A stretch of DNA of 64,000 bases from Sedimenticola sp. (GCA_027024025.1 JALVTT010000151.1:1-64000), one strand, 5' to 3'. Numbered from the stretch's first letter, positions 40,065 through 50,249 are shown. Notes: generated from the sequence alone by a model not told the origin. Numbers and translations are program-made.

Positions 40065-40634
40065 ATGCGCCATCCCCTCGTCCTGTGGAGCCTGCTGCTG
40101 ATCGCCGCCGCGGCCAGCTGGTGGCTGAGCGGGCGGCACGCGGCGCAGGCGCCGGCCGGCGCGGGCCAGGCCCAGGGACCGCGCGCGGTCGATTACTATC
40201 TGCGCCGCCTGAGCGCCACCCGCATGGGCCCGGACGGACGTCCCGACCGCACCCTGGAGACCCCGGAACTCAAGCACTTCCCCGACGACGACACCACCGA
40301 GCTGGCGCAGCCCCTGCTCACGGTGCACCAGGGGGATGACCCGCCCTGGCGGATCCGCGCCGAACACGGCTGGATCTCGGCGGACGCCTCGCTGATCCTG
40401 CTCGGCGGCGCAGTCCACATCAACCGCGAGGCCGGGCCACACAACCGCCCGCTGCAACTGGACACCCGCGATCTGCGGGTCCAGCCCGGCCAGGACTATG
40501 CGGAGACCGATGAAAAGGTTAGGGTACGCAGCAGGCGGGACCGCATCGAGGCCACCGGCATGCAGGCCTGGCTGCGCGCCCCCGCCCGGATCAAGTTACT
40601 AGCCGATGTAAAGGGATACTATGCGCCACCCTAG
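40065..40634 (+). CDS. lptC: LPS export protein LptC
   Basis: 189 residues with a single N-terminal membrane anchor (about 6-24) and a beta-jellyroll periplasmic domain (LSATRMGPDGRPDRTLETPE, WRIRAEHGWIS, DTRDLRVQPGQDYAETDE). It links the LptBFG transporter to LptA. Three bases separate it from kdsC. Confidence 0.93.
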   Translation: MRHPLVLWSLLLIAAAASWWLSGRHAAQAPAGAGQAQGPRAVDYYLRRLSATRMGPDGRPDRTLETPELKHFPDDDTTELAQPLLTVHQGDDPPWRIRAEHGWISADASLILLGGAVHINREAGPHNRPLQLDTRDLRVQPGQDYAETDEKVRVRSRRDRIEATGMQAWLRAPARIKLLADVKGYYAPP

Positions 40635-40710
40635 CAGGAAAACGGAACCGTCCCGCCAAGAACCCCAGGGCCGCGTCATCGAACGACGCAAGCCATTGAC
40701 AGCCCAGGTT

Positions 40711-40800
40711 GACAAGGGGTTCCAAAAACGTCGGCGGCAGGGATGCCGCCGTCGAGCGTACAGGGATGTATTCTCAGCGTTTTTTGGAACCGCTTGTCGG
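40711..40800. repeat. 90-bp interspersed repeat, copy 1, between lptC and lptA
   Basis: Ends are inverted (GGTTCCAAAAACG at 40718-40730 against CGTTTTTTGGAACC at 40778-40791). A second hairpin (GGCGGC-AGGGAT-GCCGCC) sits inside, followed by GTCGAGCG and ACAGGGATGTATTC. A second copy with about 85-90 percent identity by eye is at 50401-50490. No transposase is present, so it resembles a MITE or REP-like element. It lies just upstream of the lptA start. Confidence 0.8.
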
Positions 40801-40815
40801 CCCGCGGCGTTTTGC

Positions 40816-41337
40816 ATGGCCCTGCCCGGCCACGAACCCACTTTCGCCCGGCGGATGTTCGCCGGCCTCGCCGGCCTGGCCCTGCTGCTGGCCGCGAGCG
40901 GCGAGGCCCTGGCCCTGGCCGGCGACAAGGACAAGCCGGTGGAGCTGGCCGCCGACAGCGTGGACATCGACCAGGCCCGCTCGGTCTCGGTGTACAAGGG
41001 CGATGTGGATCTGCGCCAGGGCAGCATGCGCCTGCGCGCCGACCAGGTCACGGTCCATCACAAGGGCAAGAAGCCGGCCCGCATCGTCGCCACCGGGCGC
41101 CCGGTGCGCTTCCAGCAGGACAGCGGCAAGGGCGTGGTGCATGCCCGCGCGCGGCGCGCCGAATACACCGTCAACAGCGAGGTCCTGGTCCTGATCGGGC
41201 ACGCCTCCCTGACCCAGAACGGCGACACCATGAAGAGCGACCGCATCGTCTACGACCGGGTCCACCACAAGGTCAAGGCCGGGGCCGCGGCCAAGGGCAG
41301 GAAACGGGTACACATCACCATCATGCCCGGCAAATAG
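40816..41337 (+). CDS. lptA: LPS export periplasmic protein LptA
   Basis: 173 residues. A signal peptide with a hydrophobic core (FAGLAGLALLLAASGEALA) precedes an OstA-like domain (PVELAADSVDIDQARSVSVY, GKGVVHARARRAEYTVNSEVLVLIG, GDTMKSDRIVYD). It bridges the periplasm for LPS. The ATG at 40816 is taken as the start. The frame stays open back to 40621 through the inserted repeat, giving a 65-residue arginine-rich extension that would bury the signal peptide. A start at 40855 is also possible. Confidence 0.88.
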   Translation: MALPGHEPTFARRMFAGLAGLALLLAASGEALALAGDKDKPVELAADSVDIDQARSVSVYKGDVDLRQGSMRLRADQVTVHHKGKKPARIVATGRPVRFQQDSGKGVVHARARRAEYTVNSEVLVLIGHASLTQNGDTMKSDRIVYDRVHHKVKAGAAAKGRKRVHITIMPGK

Positions 41338-41340
41338 GCC

Positions 41341-42066
<726 letters not shown>

Positions 42067-42118
42067 GCGCCGCGGCGGATCGTTTTTGATCCCCGACAGA
42101 CAAAATGGGCTCCCGGGC

Positions 42119-42146
42119 TTGGTCCCGGGGGCAATTGGGCTAAAAT
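42119..42146 (+). promoter_or_regulatory. Possible sigma-70 promoter upstream of rpoN
   Basis: TTGGTC and TAAAAT are 16 bases apart, about 50 bases upstream of rpoN. The -10 is good, the -35 weak. A 6-bp hairpin (CCCGGG at 42112-42117 and 42124-42129) overlaps the -35 and may mark the end of lptB transcription. Confidence 0.4.
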
Positions 42147-42194
42147 GAAGTCGTAAAGGGTTATTCAAGACACATACCAACGCGCAGCATCCGC

Positions 42195-43658
42195 ATGAAA
42201 CCCACCCTCCAGCTCCGTCTGGGCCAACACCTGACCATGACCCCGCAACTGCAGCAGGCGATCAAGCTGTTGCAGCTGTCCACCATCGACCTCAAGCAGG
42301 AGATCCAGGACGCGCTGGAGTCCAACCTGATGCTGGAGACCGAGGAGGAGCGCAGCGGCGAGGGCGCGCCCCCGGCCGAGCCCGCCACGGACGCGGCCCC
42401 CGCGGCCAACGACATCAACAACGAGCACGAGATCAAGATCGAGACCCAGGCCATGCCGGACGAACTGCCGGTGGACACCGCCTGGGAGGAACTCTACGAC
42501 AGCGCCCCCAGCGCCCCGGCCGCATCCGGCAGCGCGGGCGATCCGAGCAGCTTCCTGGCGCAGCAGAGCAGCAGCGAGTCGCTGCAGGACTACCTGACCT
42601 GGCAGATGCAGCTCTCCCACCTCAGCCCGCTGGACCAGCGCATCGCCGAGGCCATCATCGACAGCATCGACGACAACGGCTATCTGCAGGCCCCGCTGGA
42701 GGACATCCAGGCCGCCCTGGGCGACACCGAGACCGGGCTGGACGAGATCGAGGCGGTGCTGCACCGTATCCAGGCCTTCGACCCGCCGGGCGTGGGCGCG
42801 CGCGACCCGCGCGAGTCGCTGCTCATCCAGGCGCGCCAGCTCGGCGAGGAATACGACTCGCGCGAGCGCGTGATCGAGATCCTGGAGCACCACTTCGACC
42901 TGCTGGCCGCCGGCGACCAGGCCGCGCTCAAGCGCAAGCTGCGCATCGGCGACGAGGAACTGGCCGAGGCGGTGCATCTGATCCGCTCGCTCAACCCCCA
43001 CCCCGGCACCGCCATCCCCGGCGACCCGCCGGCCTACATCGAGCCGGACGTGTTCGTGAGCCGGCGCCAGGGGCGCTGGGTGGTGGAACTCAACCCCGAC
43101 GCCGCGCCGCGCCTGCGCGTCAACCCCACCTATGCCGGCATGATCCGGCGCGCCGACAACAGCAGCGACAACCTCACCCTGAAGAACCACCTGCAGGAGG
43201 CGCGCTGGTTCATCAAGAGCCTGCAGAGCCGCAACGAGACCCTGCTCAAGGTGGCGCGCGCCATCGTCGAGTACCAGCAGAACTTCTTCGAGTACGGCGA
43301 GGAGGCCATGAAGCCCCTGGTCCTGCGCGACATCGCCGAGGCGGTCGAGATGCACGAGTCCACCATCTCGCGGGTGACCACCCAGAAATACATGCACACC
43401 CCGCGCGGAACCTTTGAATTCAAATACTTTTTCTCCAGCCACGTCAGCACCAGCGGCGGCGGCGAGGCCTCGGCCACCGCCATCCGCGCCCTGATAAAAA
43501 AGCTGGTGGCCGCAGAAAAACCCAACAAGCCCTTGTCAGACAACAAAATCGCAACCATTCTTGCGGAACAGGGGATCAAAGTCGCGCGACGCACCGTCGC
43601 CAAGTATCGTGAGTCGATGAACATCCCGCCATCGAACGAACGCAAGCGCCTGGCCTAG
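42195..43658 (+). CDS. rpoN: RNA polymerase sigma-54 factor
   Basis: 487 residues. Region I is glutamine- and leucine-rich (LRLGQHLTMTPQLQQAIKLL), an acidic region II follows, and region III ends with the RpoN box (ARRTVAKYRE). The HTH lies at about 375-400. It would recognise the -24/-12 sites found upstream of hupS and hupD. Sits in the usual lptB-rpoN-hpf-ptsN order. Confidence 0.98.
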   Translation: MKPTLQLRLGQHLTMTPQLQQAIKLLQLSTIDLKQEIQDALESNLMLETEEERSGEGAPPAEPATDAAPAANDINNEHEIKIETQAMPDELPVDTAWEELYDSAPSAPAASGSAGDPSSFLAQQSSSESLQDYLTWQMQLSHLSPLDQRIAEAIIDSIDDNGYLQAPLEDIQAALGDTETGLDEIEAVLHRIQAFDPPGVGARDPRESLLIQARQLGEEYDSRERVIEILEHHFDLLAAGDQAALKRKLRIGDEELAEAVHLIRSLNPHPGTAIPGDPPAYIEPDVFVSRRQGRWVVELNPDAAPRLRVNPTYAGMIRRADNSSDNLTLKNHLQEARWFIKSLQSRNETLLKVARAIVEYQQNFFEYGEEAMKPLVLRDIAEAVEMHESTISRVTTQKYMHTPRGTFEFKYFFSSHVSTSGGGEASATAIRALIKKLVAAEKPNKPLSDNKIATILAEQGIKVARRTVAKYRESMNIPPSNERKRLA

Positions 43659-43682
43659 GCGCCACAACCGTAGGAGAAGACC

Positions 43683-44015
43683 ATGCAACTGAACCTGACC
43701 GGTCACCATGTCGAAATCACCGATTCGATGCGTAACTATGTACAGGAGAAACTGTCCCGCCTGACCCGCCACTTCGACCACGTCACCAATGTGCACGTCA
43801 TCCTGAGTGTCGAGAAACTGGAACAGAAGGCCGAGGCCACGCTGCACCTGGCCGGCAACGACGTCTTTGCGGAGGCCGTCAACGAGGACATGTACGCCGC
43901 CATCGACGCCCTGGTGGACAAACTCGACCGTCAGGTCATCAAGCACAAGGAAAAGATCAAGAGCCACCGGGGCAACGGCACCCGGCCCGCCGAGCCGGCC
44001 GAGGTCACCGGCTGA
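43683..44015 (+). CDS. hpf: Ribosome hibernation promoting factor (short form)
   Basis: 110 residues of the HPF/YfiA fold: MQLNLTGHHVEITDSMRNYV at the start and VNEDMYAAIDALVDKLDRQ near the end. It lacks the long C-terminal dimerisation domain. It binds 30S subunits when growth stops. A strong AGGAGA site precedes it. Confidence 0.95.
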   Translation: MQLNLTGHHVEITDSMRNYVQEKLSRLTRHFDHVTNVHVILSVEKLEQKAEATLHLAGNDVFAEAVNEDMYAAIDALVDKLDRQVIKHKEKIKSHRGNGTRPAEPAEVTG

Positions 44016-44051
44016 ACCCGCCCCGCAGTCACACAAGCAACGGCCAGTCCC

Positions 44052-44516
44052 ATGCCAGCCCAGGATATCCTCAGCCTGCAAGACATCCGCGTGGACGATC
44101 CGTCCCAAAGCAAGAAACGCGTACTGGAACAGGCGGCGCATCTGCTCGCCCGCTCGGACGGCGAACTCGGTGACGGCGTGTTCGAGCGCCTGCTGGAGCG
44201 GGAACGCCTGGGCAGCACCGGGCTGGCCGGCGGCGTGGCCCTGCCGCATGCCCGCATGCCGGGCATAGACCGCACCCGGGGCGCCTTCCTGCGCCTGCAC
44301 CAGCCGGTCGATTTCGACAGCGCCGACGGCCAGCCGGTGGATCTGGTGTTCGCCCTTCTGGTGCCCGAGGACGCCACCGACGAGCACCTGCAGCTGCTGA
44401 CCCAGCTGGCGCGCCTGTTCCACGACCCGGTCCTGCGCGACAAGCTGCGCAAGGCCGACGCGGAACAGGCCCTGGGCCTGCTGACCCAGTATCACAGCGC
44501 CCACGATGCCGCATAA
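44052..44516 (+). CDS. ptsN: Nitrogen-PTS EIIA protein
   Basis: 154 residues, EIIA-Ntr domain. The phospho-accepting His is in GGVALPHARMPG near residue 73. It takes phosphate from HPr in a regulatory, non-transporting PTS. Its 3' end overlaps hprK by 11 bases. Confidence 0.96.
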   Translation: MPAQDILSLQDIRVDDPSQSKKRVLEQAAHLLARSDGELGDGVFERLLERERLGSTGLAGGVALPHARMPGIDRTRGAFLRLHQPVDFDSADGQPVDLVFALLVPEDATDEHLQLLTQLARLFHDPVLRDKLRKADAEQALGLLTQYHSAHDAA

Positions 44517-45447
44517 GGTCACCGTAGAGGACCTCTACCAGTCCCTCAGGGACAAACTCAAGCTGCAACTGCTGGCCGGCGGGGCCGGCCTGCAACGCGC
44601 CCTGCTGGACAGCTCGGTGGACCCCTCCAGCTACATCATCGCCGGGCCTCTGACCTATATCCATCCCAACCGCATCCAGGTGATCGGGCGGCCCGAGATG
44701 GACTATCTGCAGGCGCCGACCGACTGCGAGGCCGAGCACGACCTGGACCGCGTCTTTCAGCAGCACACCCGCGCCGTGGTCCTGGTCGACGGCGTGAGCT
44801 CCACCCCCGAACTCGAGGCACAGGCCGACCGGGCCGGGGTGCCGCTGTTCGCCAGCCCGCTCCCGGACAAGATCGTGCTCGACCACCTGCACCACTTCGC
44901 CGCGCTGCGCCTGTCGGACAAGACCACCCTGCACGGCGTCTTTCTCGAGGTTCTGGGCATGGGCGTGCTGATCACCGGCGACCCGGCGGTGGGCAAGAGC
45001 GAACTGGCCCTGGAACTGATCAGCCGCGGCAACCGCCTGATCGCCGACGACGCGCCGGAGTTCACGCGCATCGCCCCCGACATCATCAGCGGCACCTGCC
45101 CCCCGGTGCTGCGCGAGTTCCTCGAGGTGCGCGGCCTGGGCGTGCTCAACATCCGCGCCATGTTCGGCGACAACGCCATCAAGCACACCAAATACCTGCG
45201 CCTGATCGTGCACCTCAAGCACATGACCGCCGAACAGCTGGAGAAGATGCCGCGCCTGTCCGCGCTGCGCGAGACCCGCGAGATCCTCGGCGAGCGCATC
45301 CCCCAGGTGACCATCCCGGTGGCGCCGGGACGCAACCTCGCCATCCTGGTCGAATCCGCGGTGCGCAACCACCTGCTCAAACAGCAGGGCTACGACGCCA
45401 CCGAGGAATTCATCGAGCGCCAGCAGAACGCCCTGATGCAGGAATGA
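44506..45447 (+). CDS. hprK: HPr kinase/phosphorylase
   Basis: 313 residues. The C-terminal kinase has Walker A GDPAVGKSELALELI and the family signature EVRGLGVLNIRAMFG. It phosphorylates a serine of HPr, here probably Ser46-type in the HPr at 46750. The gene is common in Gram-positives and in some proteobacteria that have PTS proteins without sugar permeases. Overlaps ptsN and precedes rapZ by 19 bases. Confidence 0.96.
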   Translation: MPHKVTVEDLYQSLRDKLKLQLLAGGAGLQRALLDSSVDPSSYIIAGPLTYIHPNRIQVIGRPEMDYLQAPTDCEAEHDLDRVFQQHTRAVVLVDGVSSTPELEAQADRAGVPLFASPLPDKIVLDHLHHFAALRLSDKTTLHGVFLEVLGMGVLITGDPAVGKSELALELISRGNRLIADDAPEFTRIAPDIISGTCPPVLREFLEVRGLGVLNIRAMFGDNAIKHTKYLRLIVHLKHMTAEQLEKMPRLSALRETREILGERIPQVTIPVAPGRNLAILVESAVRNHLLKQQGYDATEEFIERQQNALMQE

Positions 45448-45466
45448 AGACCGCTATAATCCCCGC

Positions 45467-46336
45467 ATGAACAGCGAGCGCGCCAAGCTGGTGGTGGTGT
45501 CCGGACTCTCGGGCTCGGGCAAGAGCATCGCCCTCAACGCCCTGGAGGATGCCGGTTACACCTGCATCGACAACCTGCCGGTGAGCCTGTTCGAGACCCT
45601 GGCGCAGGATCTGTCCGCGAGCCGCGACGACCATCGCCTGACGGCCATCGGCATCGATGCGCGCGCGCCCTGCAACGAGCTGGACCGGGTGCCGGCACTG
45701 GTGCGCGGCCTGCGCGAGGTGGGCGTGCACTGCGAGATCGTGTTCCTCGAGGCCGACCCGGAGATCCTGATCCAGCGCTTCAGCGAGACCCGGCGCCGCC
45801 ATCCCCTGACCGACGACCGGCACGATCTGGAATCGGCCATCGGCCAGGAGCGCCGACTGCTCGCGCCGCTGGCCGAGGCCGCGGACCTGACCATCGACAC
45901 CTCGCGCACCACCCTGCACCAGCTGCGCGAGCTGATCCGCGAGCGCGTCGCGGGGCGCGCCAGCGGCCAGCTCTCGCTGATGCTGCAATCCTTCGGCTTC
46001 AAACACGGCATGCCGCGCAACGCCAACTTCGTGTTCGACGTGCGCTGCCTGCCCAATCCCCACTGGCGTCCCGAGCTGCGCCCGCTGACCGGACGCGACG
46101 CGGCGGTCGCGGCCTTTCTGGAGGAAAGCGATTCGGTCAAGCGCATGCTCTACGATCTGAACGATTTCGTGCAGCGCTGGATCCCCTGCATCGAGCAGGA
46201 GGGACGCAGCTATCTGAGCATCGCGATCGGCTGCACCGGCGGCCAGCACCGTTCGGTGTACCTGGTCGAGCGCCTCGCCGAGCGCCTGGACGCCCTGGAC
46301 TGCAAGGTTCTGGTCACCCATCGGGAGCTGTCATGA
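45467..46336 (+). CDS. rapZ: RNase adapter protein RapZ
   Basis: 289 residues. Walker A GLSGSGKSIALNALED opens the chain; the C-terminal domain has GFKHGMPRNANFVFDVRCLPNP and IAIGCTGGQHRSVY. In enterobacteria RapZ directs RNase E to the GlmZ small RNA; outside that group the targets are unknown. Four-base overlap with the next gene. Confidence 0.96.
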   Translation: MNSERAKLVVVSGLSGSGKSIALNALEDAGYTCIDNLPVSLFETLAQDLSASRDDHRLTAIGIDARAPCNELDRVPALVRGLREVGVHCEIVFLEADPEILIQRFSETRRRHPLTDDRHDLESAIGQERRLLAPLAEAADLTIDTSRTTLHQLRELIRERVAGRASGQLSLMLQSFGFKHGMPRNANFVFDVRCLPNPHWRPELRPLTGRDAAVAAFLEESDSVKRMLYDLNDFVQRWIPCIEQEGRSYLSIAIGCTGGQHRSVYLVERLAERLDALDCKVLVTHRELS

Positions 46337-46722
46337 GCGTTGGTATCCTCCTGATCACCCACCCCGGCATCGGCAACGCCCTGCTCAACAGCGCGCGCCG
46401 CATCGTCACCGACTGCCCACTGCGCATCAAGTGCCTGGAGGTGCCGCTGGACGCCAGCATCGAAAAGCTGCAGGCCCAGGCCGGTGAGATGCTGGCGCGT
46501 CTGGACCAGGGCCAGGGGGTGCTGGTACTGACCGACATCTTCGGCGCCACGCCCAACAACATCGCGCGCGATCTGGCCGCCAGCGGGCGGGTGCGGGTGC
46601 TGTCCGGGCTGAGCCTGCCGATGCTGGTGCGCCTGCTCAACTACCCGGACAACGACCTGCGCGGACACTGCGAATCGGCCATCAAGGGCGCCACGCGCGG
46701 CATCGGTTCGTGCGATGATTGA
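46333..46722 (+). CDS. PTS mannose-type EIIA domain protein
   Basis: 129 residues of the EIIA-Man fold. The phospho-His is in LLITHPGIGNALL near residue 10, and VLTDIFGATPNN follows. No EIIB/C/D genes accompany it, so its role is likely regulatory, as an end acceptor of the EI-HPr chain. Confidence 0.93.
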   Translation: MSVGILLITHPGIGNALLNSARRIVTDCPLRIKCLEVPLDASIEKLQAQAGEMLARLDQGQGVLVLTDIFGATPNNIARDLAASGRVRVLSGLSLPMLVRLLNYPDNDLRGHCESAIKGATRGIGSCDD

Positions 46723-46749
46723 ACCGCCATCCTGATCCGGGAGCCCGCC

Positions 46750-47019
46750 GTGCTGGAGAAAGAAGTCACCATCGTCAACAAGCTGGGCCTGCATGCCCGC
46801 GCCGCGGCGCGCCTGGTGCAGACCGCCAGCGCCTACGGCTCGGAGGTGCTGGTCAGCCGCAACGGCCAGGAGGTCAACGGCAAGAGCATCATGGGCGTGA
46901 TGATGCTGGCCGCGAGCAAGGGCAGCCGCATCACCCTGAAGGTGGACGGCGAGGACGAGGCGCAGGCCATGCAGGCCCTGGTCGAGCTGATAGAAGACCG
47001 CTTCGGGGAAGACGAATGA
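46750..47019 (+). CDS. Phosphocarrier protein HPr (NPr-like)
   Basis: 89 residues. His15 lies in NKLGLHARAAA and the regulatory Ser in GKSIMGVMMLAAS. The start is GTG. It should receive phosphate from EI and be a substrate of HprK. Overlaps the EI gene by four bases. Confidence 0.96.
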   Translation: MLEKEVTIVNKLGLHARAAARLVQTASAYGSEVLVSRNGQEVNGKSIMGVMMLAASKGSRITLKVDGEDEAQAMQALVELIEDRFGEDE

Positions 47020-48743
47020 TCGTCACCTGCCTCGGCATCGGCATCGGCGCGGGTCCGCGCATTGCCATTGGCGAGGCCTATCTGCTGTGCCGCGGCCCGG
47101 TCAGCGTCACCCCGAGCTGGGTTCCGCGCGAGCAGGTGGAGCAGGAGGTGCGGCGCTTCGAGGAGGCCCTCGAGACCGCCTCGCAACAACTCCTGGAGAT
47201 CCGCGAACAGGTCCCGCCCGACACCCCGGGCGAGATCAGCGAGTTCATCGACAGCCACCTGCTGATGATCGAGGACAAGGCCATCAGCAGCGGCGTGATC
47301 AGCCTGATCCGCGACCGCCAGGCGAGCGCGGAATGGGCCCTGCAGCAGCACCGGGACGCCCTGATCGAGGTCTTCGACCAGATGCAGGACGCCTATCTGC
47401 GCACCCGGCGCGACGATCTGGACCATGTGGTCACGCGCATCCAGAAGGTCCTGATGGCGCAGCAGGAGCCCGACCCGGGCGATCTGCACGGCCAGGTGGT
47501 GCTGGCCGAGGATCTCTCGCCGGCCGACATCATCGTGCTGCACAACCAGCAGGTGGCCGGTTTCGTCACCGAGTACGGCGGCCCCATGTCGCACAGCGCC
47601 ATCCTGGCGCGCAGCCTGGGCATCCCGGCGGTGATCGGGGCGCGCGGCGCCAGCGCCTGTCTGCAACATGGCGAGCTGCTGATCCTGGATACCGACAACG
47701 GCTGCGTGCTGGCCAACTGCCCACAGGCGGTGGTCAGCCACTTCGAGGACCGGCGCGAATACGAACAACAGCGCACCGTGCTGCTGCGCCGCCACCGCGA
47801 CGAGCCGACCCGCACCGCGGACGGCCAGGCGGTGGAGCTGCTGGCCAATATCGAGCTGGCGGACGATGTGAACGCCGCCCTGGAAAACGGCGCCGACGGC
47901 ATCGGCCTGTACCGCACCGAGTTCCTGTTCATGAACCGCAACGACATCCCCGACGAGGAGGAGCACTTCGCCGCCTACCGCGAGGTGGTGCTGGGCATGC
48001 AGGGACGGCCGGTGGTGATCCGCACCCTGGACCTGGGCGCCGACAAGCCGCTGCCCGGCACGCCCAAGGCCTCCGGCTGCGGCAACCCGGCGCTGGGACT
48101 GCGCGCCATTCGCCTGTGCCTCAAGGAGCCGGACCTGTTCCACCCGCAGCTGCGCGCCATCCTGCGCGTCTCGGCCCTGGGGCCGGTGCGCCTGATGCTG
48201 CCCATGCTGACCAATCTGTGGGAGGTGGCGCAGGCGCGCGCCCTGATCCGGCGCTGCATGGAGGAACTGGACGCCGAGGGCCAGGCCTACGATCCGCAGC
48301 TGCCGGTCGGCGGCATGATCGAGGTGCCCGCGGCGGCCCTGGCCGCCCCGGCCTTCGCGCGCGCCCTGGACTTTCTCTCCATCGGCACCAACGACCTGAT
48401 CCAGTACGCCCTGGCCATCGACCGTGTCGATGACAGCGTCAACTATCTCTACGACCCCTTCCATCCCGCGGTGCTGCAACTCATCGCCGGGGTCATCGAG
48501 GGCGCGCGCGAGGCCGACGTGCCCCTGAGCATGTGCGGCGAGCTGGCCGGCGACCCGCGCTTCGTGCCCCTGCTGCTGGGCATGGGTCTGAGCAGCCTGA
48601 GCATGCAGCCGGCGGCCCTGCTCGATGTCAAACAGCAGATCCGCCAGTACCGCATGGCGCGCCTGCGCGAGAAGACCCGGCACTTCTTCGATCACCTCTA
48701 CAGCGCCGACCCGCTGGAACTGCTCAGCGGCTGGACCGACTGA
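47016..48743 (+). CDS. ptsI: PTS phosphotransferase enzyme I
   Basis: 575 residues. The phospho-His is in GGPMSHSAILARSLGIP, with the PEP-binding LYRTEFLFMNR and the C-terminal FLSIGTNDLIQYALAIDR. It has no N-terminal GAF domain, unlike the nitrogen-PTS EI (PtsP) of E. coli and Pseudomonas. Last gene of the PTS run. Confidence 0.95.
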   Translation: MIVTCLGIGIGAGPRIAIGEAYLLCRGPVSVTPSWVPREQVEQEVRRFEEALETASQQLLEIREQVPPDTPGEISEFIDSHLLMIEDKAISSGVISLIRDRQASAEWALQQHRDALIEVFDQMQDAYLRTRRDDLDHVVTRIQKVLMAQQEPDPGDLHGQVVLAEDLSPADIIVLHNQQVAGFVTEYGGPMSHSAILARSLGIPAVIGARGASACLQHGELLILDTDNGCVLANCPQAVVSHFEDRREYEQQRTVLLRRHRDEPTRTADGQAVELLANIELADDVNAALENGADGIGLYRTEFLFMNRNDIPDEEEHFAAYREVVLGMQGRPVVIRTLDLGADKPLPGTPKASGCGNPALGLRAIRLCLKEPDLFHPQLRAILRVSALGPVRLMLPMLTNLWEVAQARALIRRCMEELDAEGQAYDPQLPVGGMIEVPAAALAAPAFARALDFLSIGTNDLIQYALAIDRVDDSVNYLYDPFHPAVLQLIAGVIEGAREADVPLSMCGELAGDPRFVPLLLGMGLSSLSMQPAALLDVKQQIRQYRMARLREKTRHFFDHLYSADPLELLSGWTD

Positions 48744-48836
48744 GACCGGCCCATTCCATCACGCCGCGGCTGGTTGTGGCGGGCGCCGCGCTGTTACACT
48801 CCCCGCATCCCAACGGACCCGGACCCACCCGCCAGC

Positions 48837-50195
48837 ATGAGCGCCGCCATCGAAAATCCTGAAGACCTGCGCATGACGCGCCTGCAGGAGATCCTCGACT
48901 CCGGCGCGCTGCGCTCGGCCGGGCGCCTGCTCAACAGCCTGGCGCCGGCCGAGATCGCCCACCTGCTCGAGTCCCTGCCCCAGGCCAAGCGCGAGATCCT
49001 GTGGCGCCTGGTGGACCAGGAACTGGAGGGCGAGATCCTGGTCGCGGTCAGCGACGAGGTGCGCGCCGAGCTGGTCAAGGACATGGACGCCGCGAGCTGG
49101 GCGGCGGCCGCCGAGCACCTGGACCTGGACGACCTGACCGACCTGGTCCAGGACATGCCCGAGACCGTGGTGGACGAGGTGCTCAGCGCCCTGGACGACC
49201 AGCGCCGCCACCGCGTCGAGACCATGCTCTCCTACCCGGAGGACACCGCCGGCGGCCTGATGAACACCGACACGGTGACCATCCGCCCGGAGGTCACCCT
49301 GGACGTGGTCCTGCGCTACCTGCGCCGCCTGGGCGAGGACATGCCGGCCGACACCGACTCGCTGTTCGTGGTCAACCGCGACGACGAATACCTGGGCGTG
49401 CTGCCTTTGTGGAAGCTGGTCAGCGGCAACCCCGACGACACCGTGGCCGAGGTCATGAGCCTGGCGCTCAGCCCGCTGCGGGTGGACATGTCCGACTCCG
49501 AGGTGGCCCGCTACTTCGAGACCCACGACATCAACTCCGCCCCGGTGGTGGACGAAAGGGGCCGCCTGCTCGGCCGTATCACCGTGGACGACGTGGTGGA
49601 CGTGATCCGCGAGGAAGGCGAGCACCAGTTCATGGGCCAGGCCGGCCTGTCCGAGGAAGAAGACATGTTCGCCCCGGTGCTCGCCAGCACCCGGCGGCGC
49701 GCGGTGTGGCTGGGGGTCAACCTGCTCACCGCCTTCCTGGCCTCCTGGGTGATCGGCCTGTTCCAGGACACCCTGGCGAAATACGTCGCCCTGGCCGTGC
49801 TCATGCCCATCGTCGCCAGCATGGGCGGCATCGCCGGCAGCCAGACCCTGACCCTGGCCATCCGCGGCATCGCCCTGGGCCAGCTCACCGGCAAGAACGC
49901 GCGTCACCTGCTGTTCAAGGAACTGGCGGTCGGCGCCCTCAACGGCCTGATCTGGGCCCTGGTGGTGGGGGCCATCGCCGGGGTCTGGTTCGACAGCCTG
50001 GCCCTGGCCGGCCTGATCGCCACCGCCATCACCATCAACCTGCTGCTGGCCGCCTTCTCCGGCGCGCTGCTGCCGCTCGCGCTCAAGCGCCTGGGCATCG
50101 ACCCGGCCCTGGCCGGCTCGGTGCTGCTGACCACCGTCACCGATGTGTGCGGCTTCTTCGCCTTCCTCGGCCTGGCCTCCCTGTTCCTCAAATAG
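48837..50195 (+). CDS. mgtE: Magnesium transporter MgtE
   Basis: 452 residues. An N-terminal acidic helical domain (about 15-130) and two CBS domains (about 135-260) are followed by five membrane helices with the MASMGGIAGSQ-like segment (here IVASMGGIAGSQTLTLAIRG). Cytosolic Mg2+ closes the channel through the N and CBS domains. GRITVDDVVDVIREE ends the second CBS. Confidence 0.95.
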   Translation: MSAAIENPEDLRMTRLQEILDSGALRSAGRLLNSLAPAEIAHLLESLPQAKREILWRLVDQELEGEILVAVSDEVRAELVKDMDAASWAAAAEHLDLDDLTDLVQDMPETVVDEVLSALDDQRRHRVETMLSYPEDTAGGLMNTDTVTIRPEVTLDVVLRYLRRLGEDMPADTDSLFVVNRDDEYLGVLPLWKLVSGNPDDTVAEVMSLALSPLRVDMSDSEVARYFETHDINSAPVVDERGRLLGRITVDDVVDVIREEGEHQFMGQAGLSEEEDMFAPVLASTRRRAVWLGVNLLTAFLASWVIGLFQDTLAKYVALAVLMPIVASMGGIAGSQTLTLAIRGIALGQLTGKNARHLLFKELAVGALNGLIWALVVGAIAGVWFDSLALAGLIATAITINLLLAAFSGALLPLALKRLGIDPALAGSVLLTTVTDVCGFFAFLGLASLFLK

Positions 50196-50249
50196 CGCCT
50201 GACAGCGGCCCGACCGCGACCGCCTGACGGCATCGAGCATATCTGACCT

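Noticed and set aside
37473-40457. A 994-codon minus-strand open frame opposite the antiporter, kdsD and kdsC
   Set aside because: Antisense shadow of three confidently identified genes; no recognisable domain.
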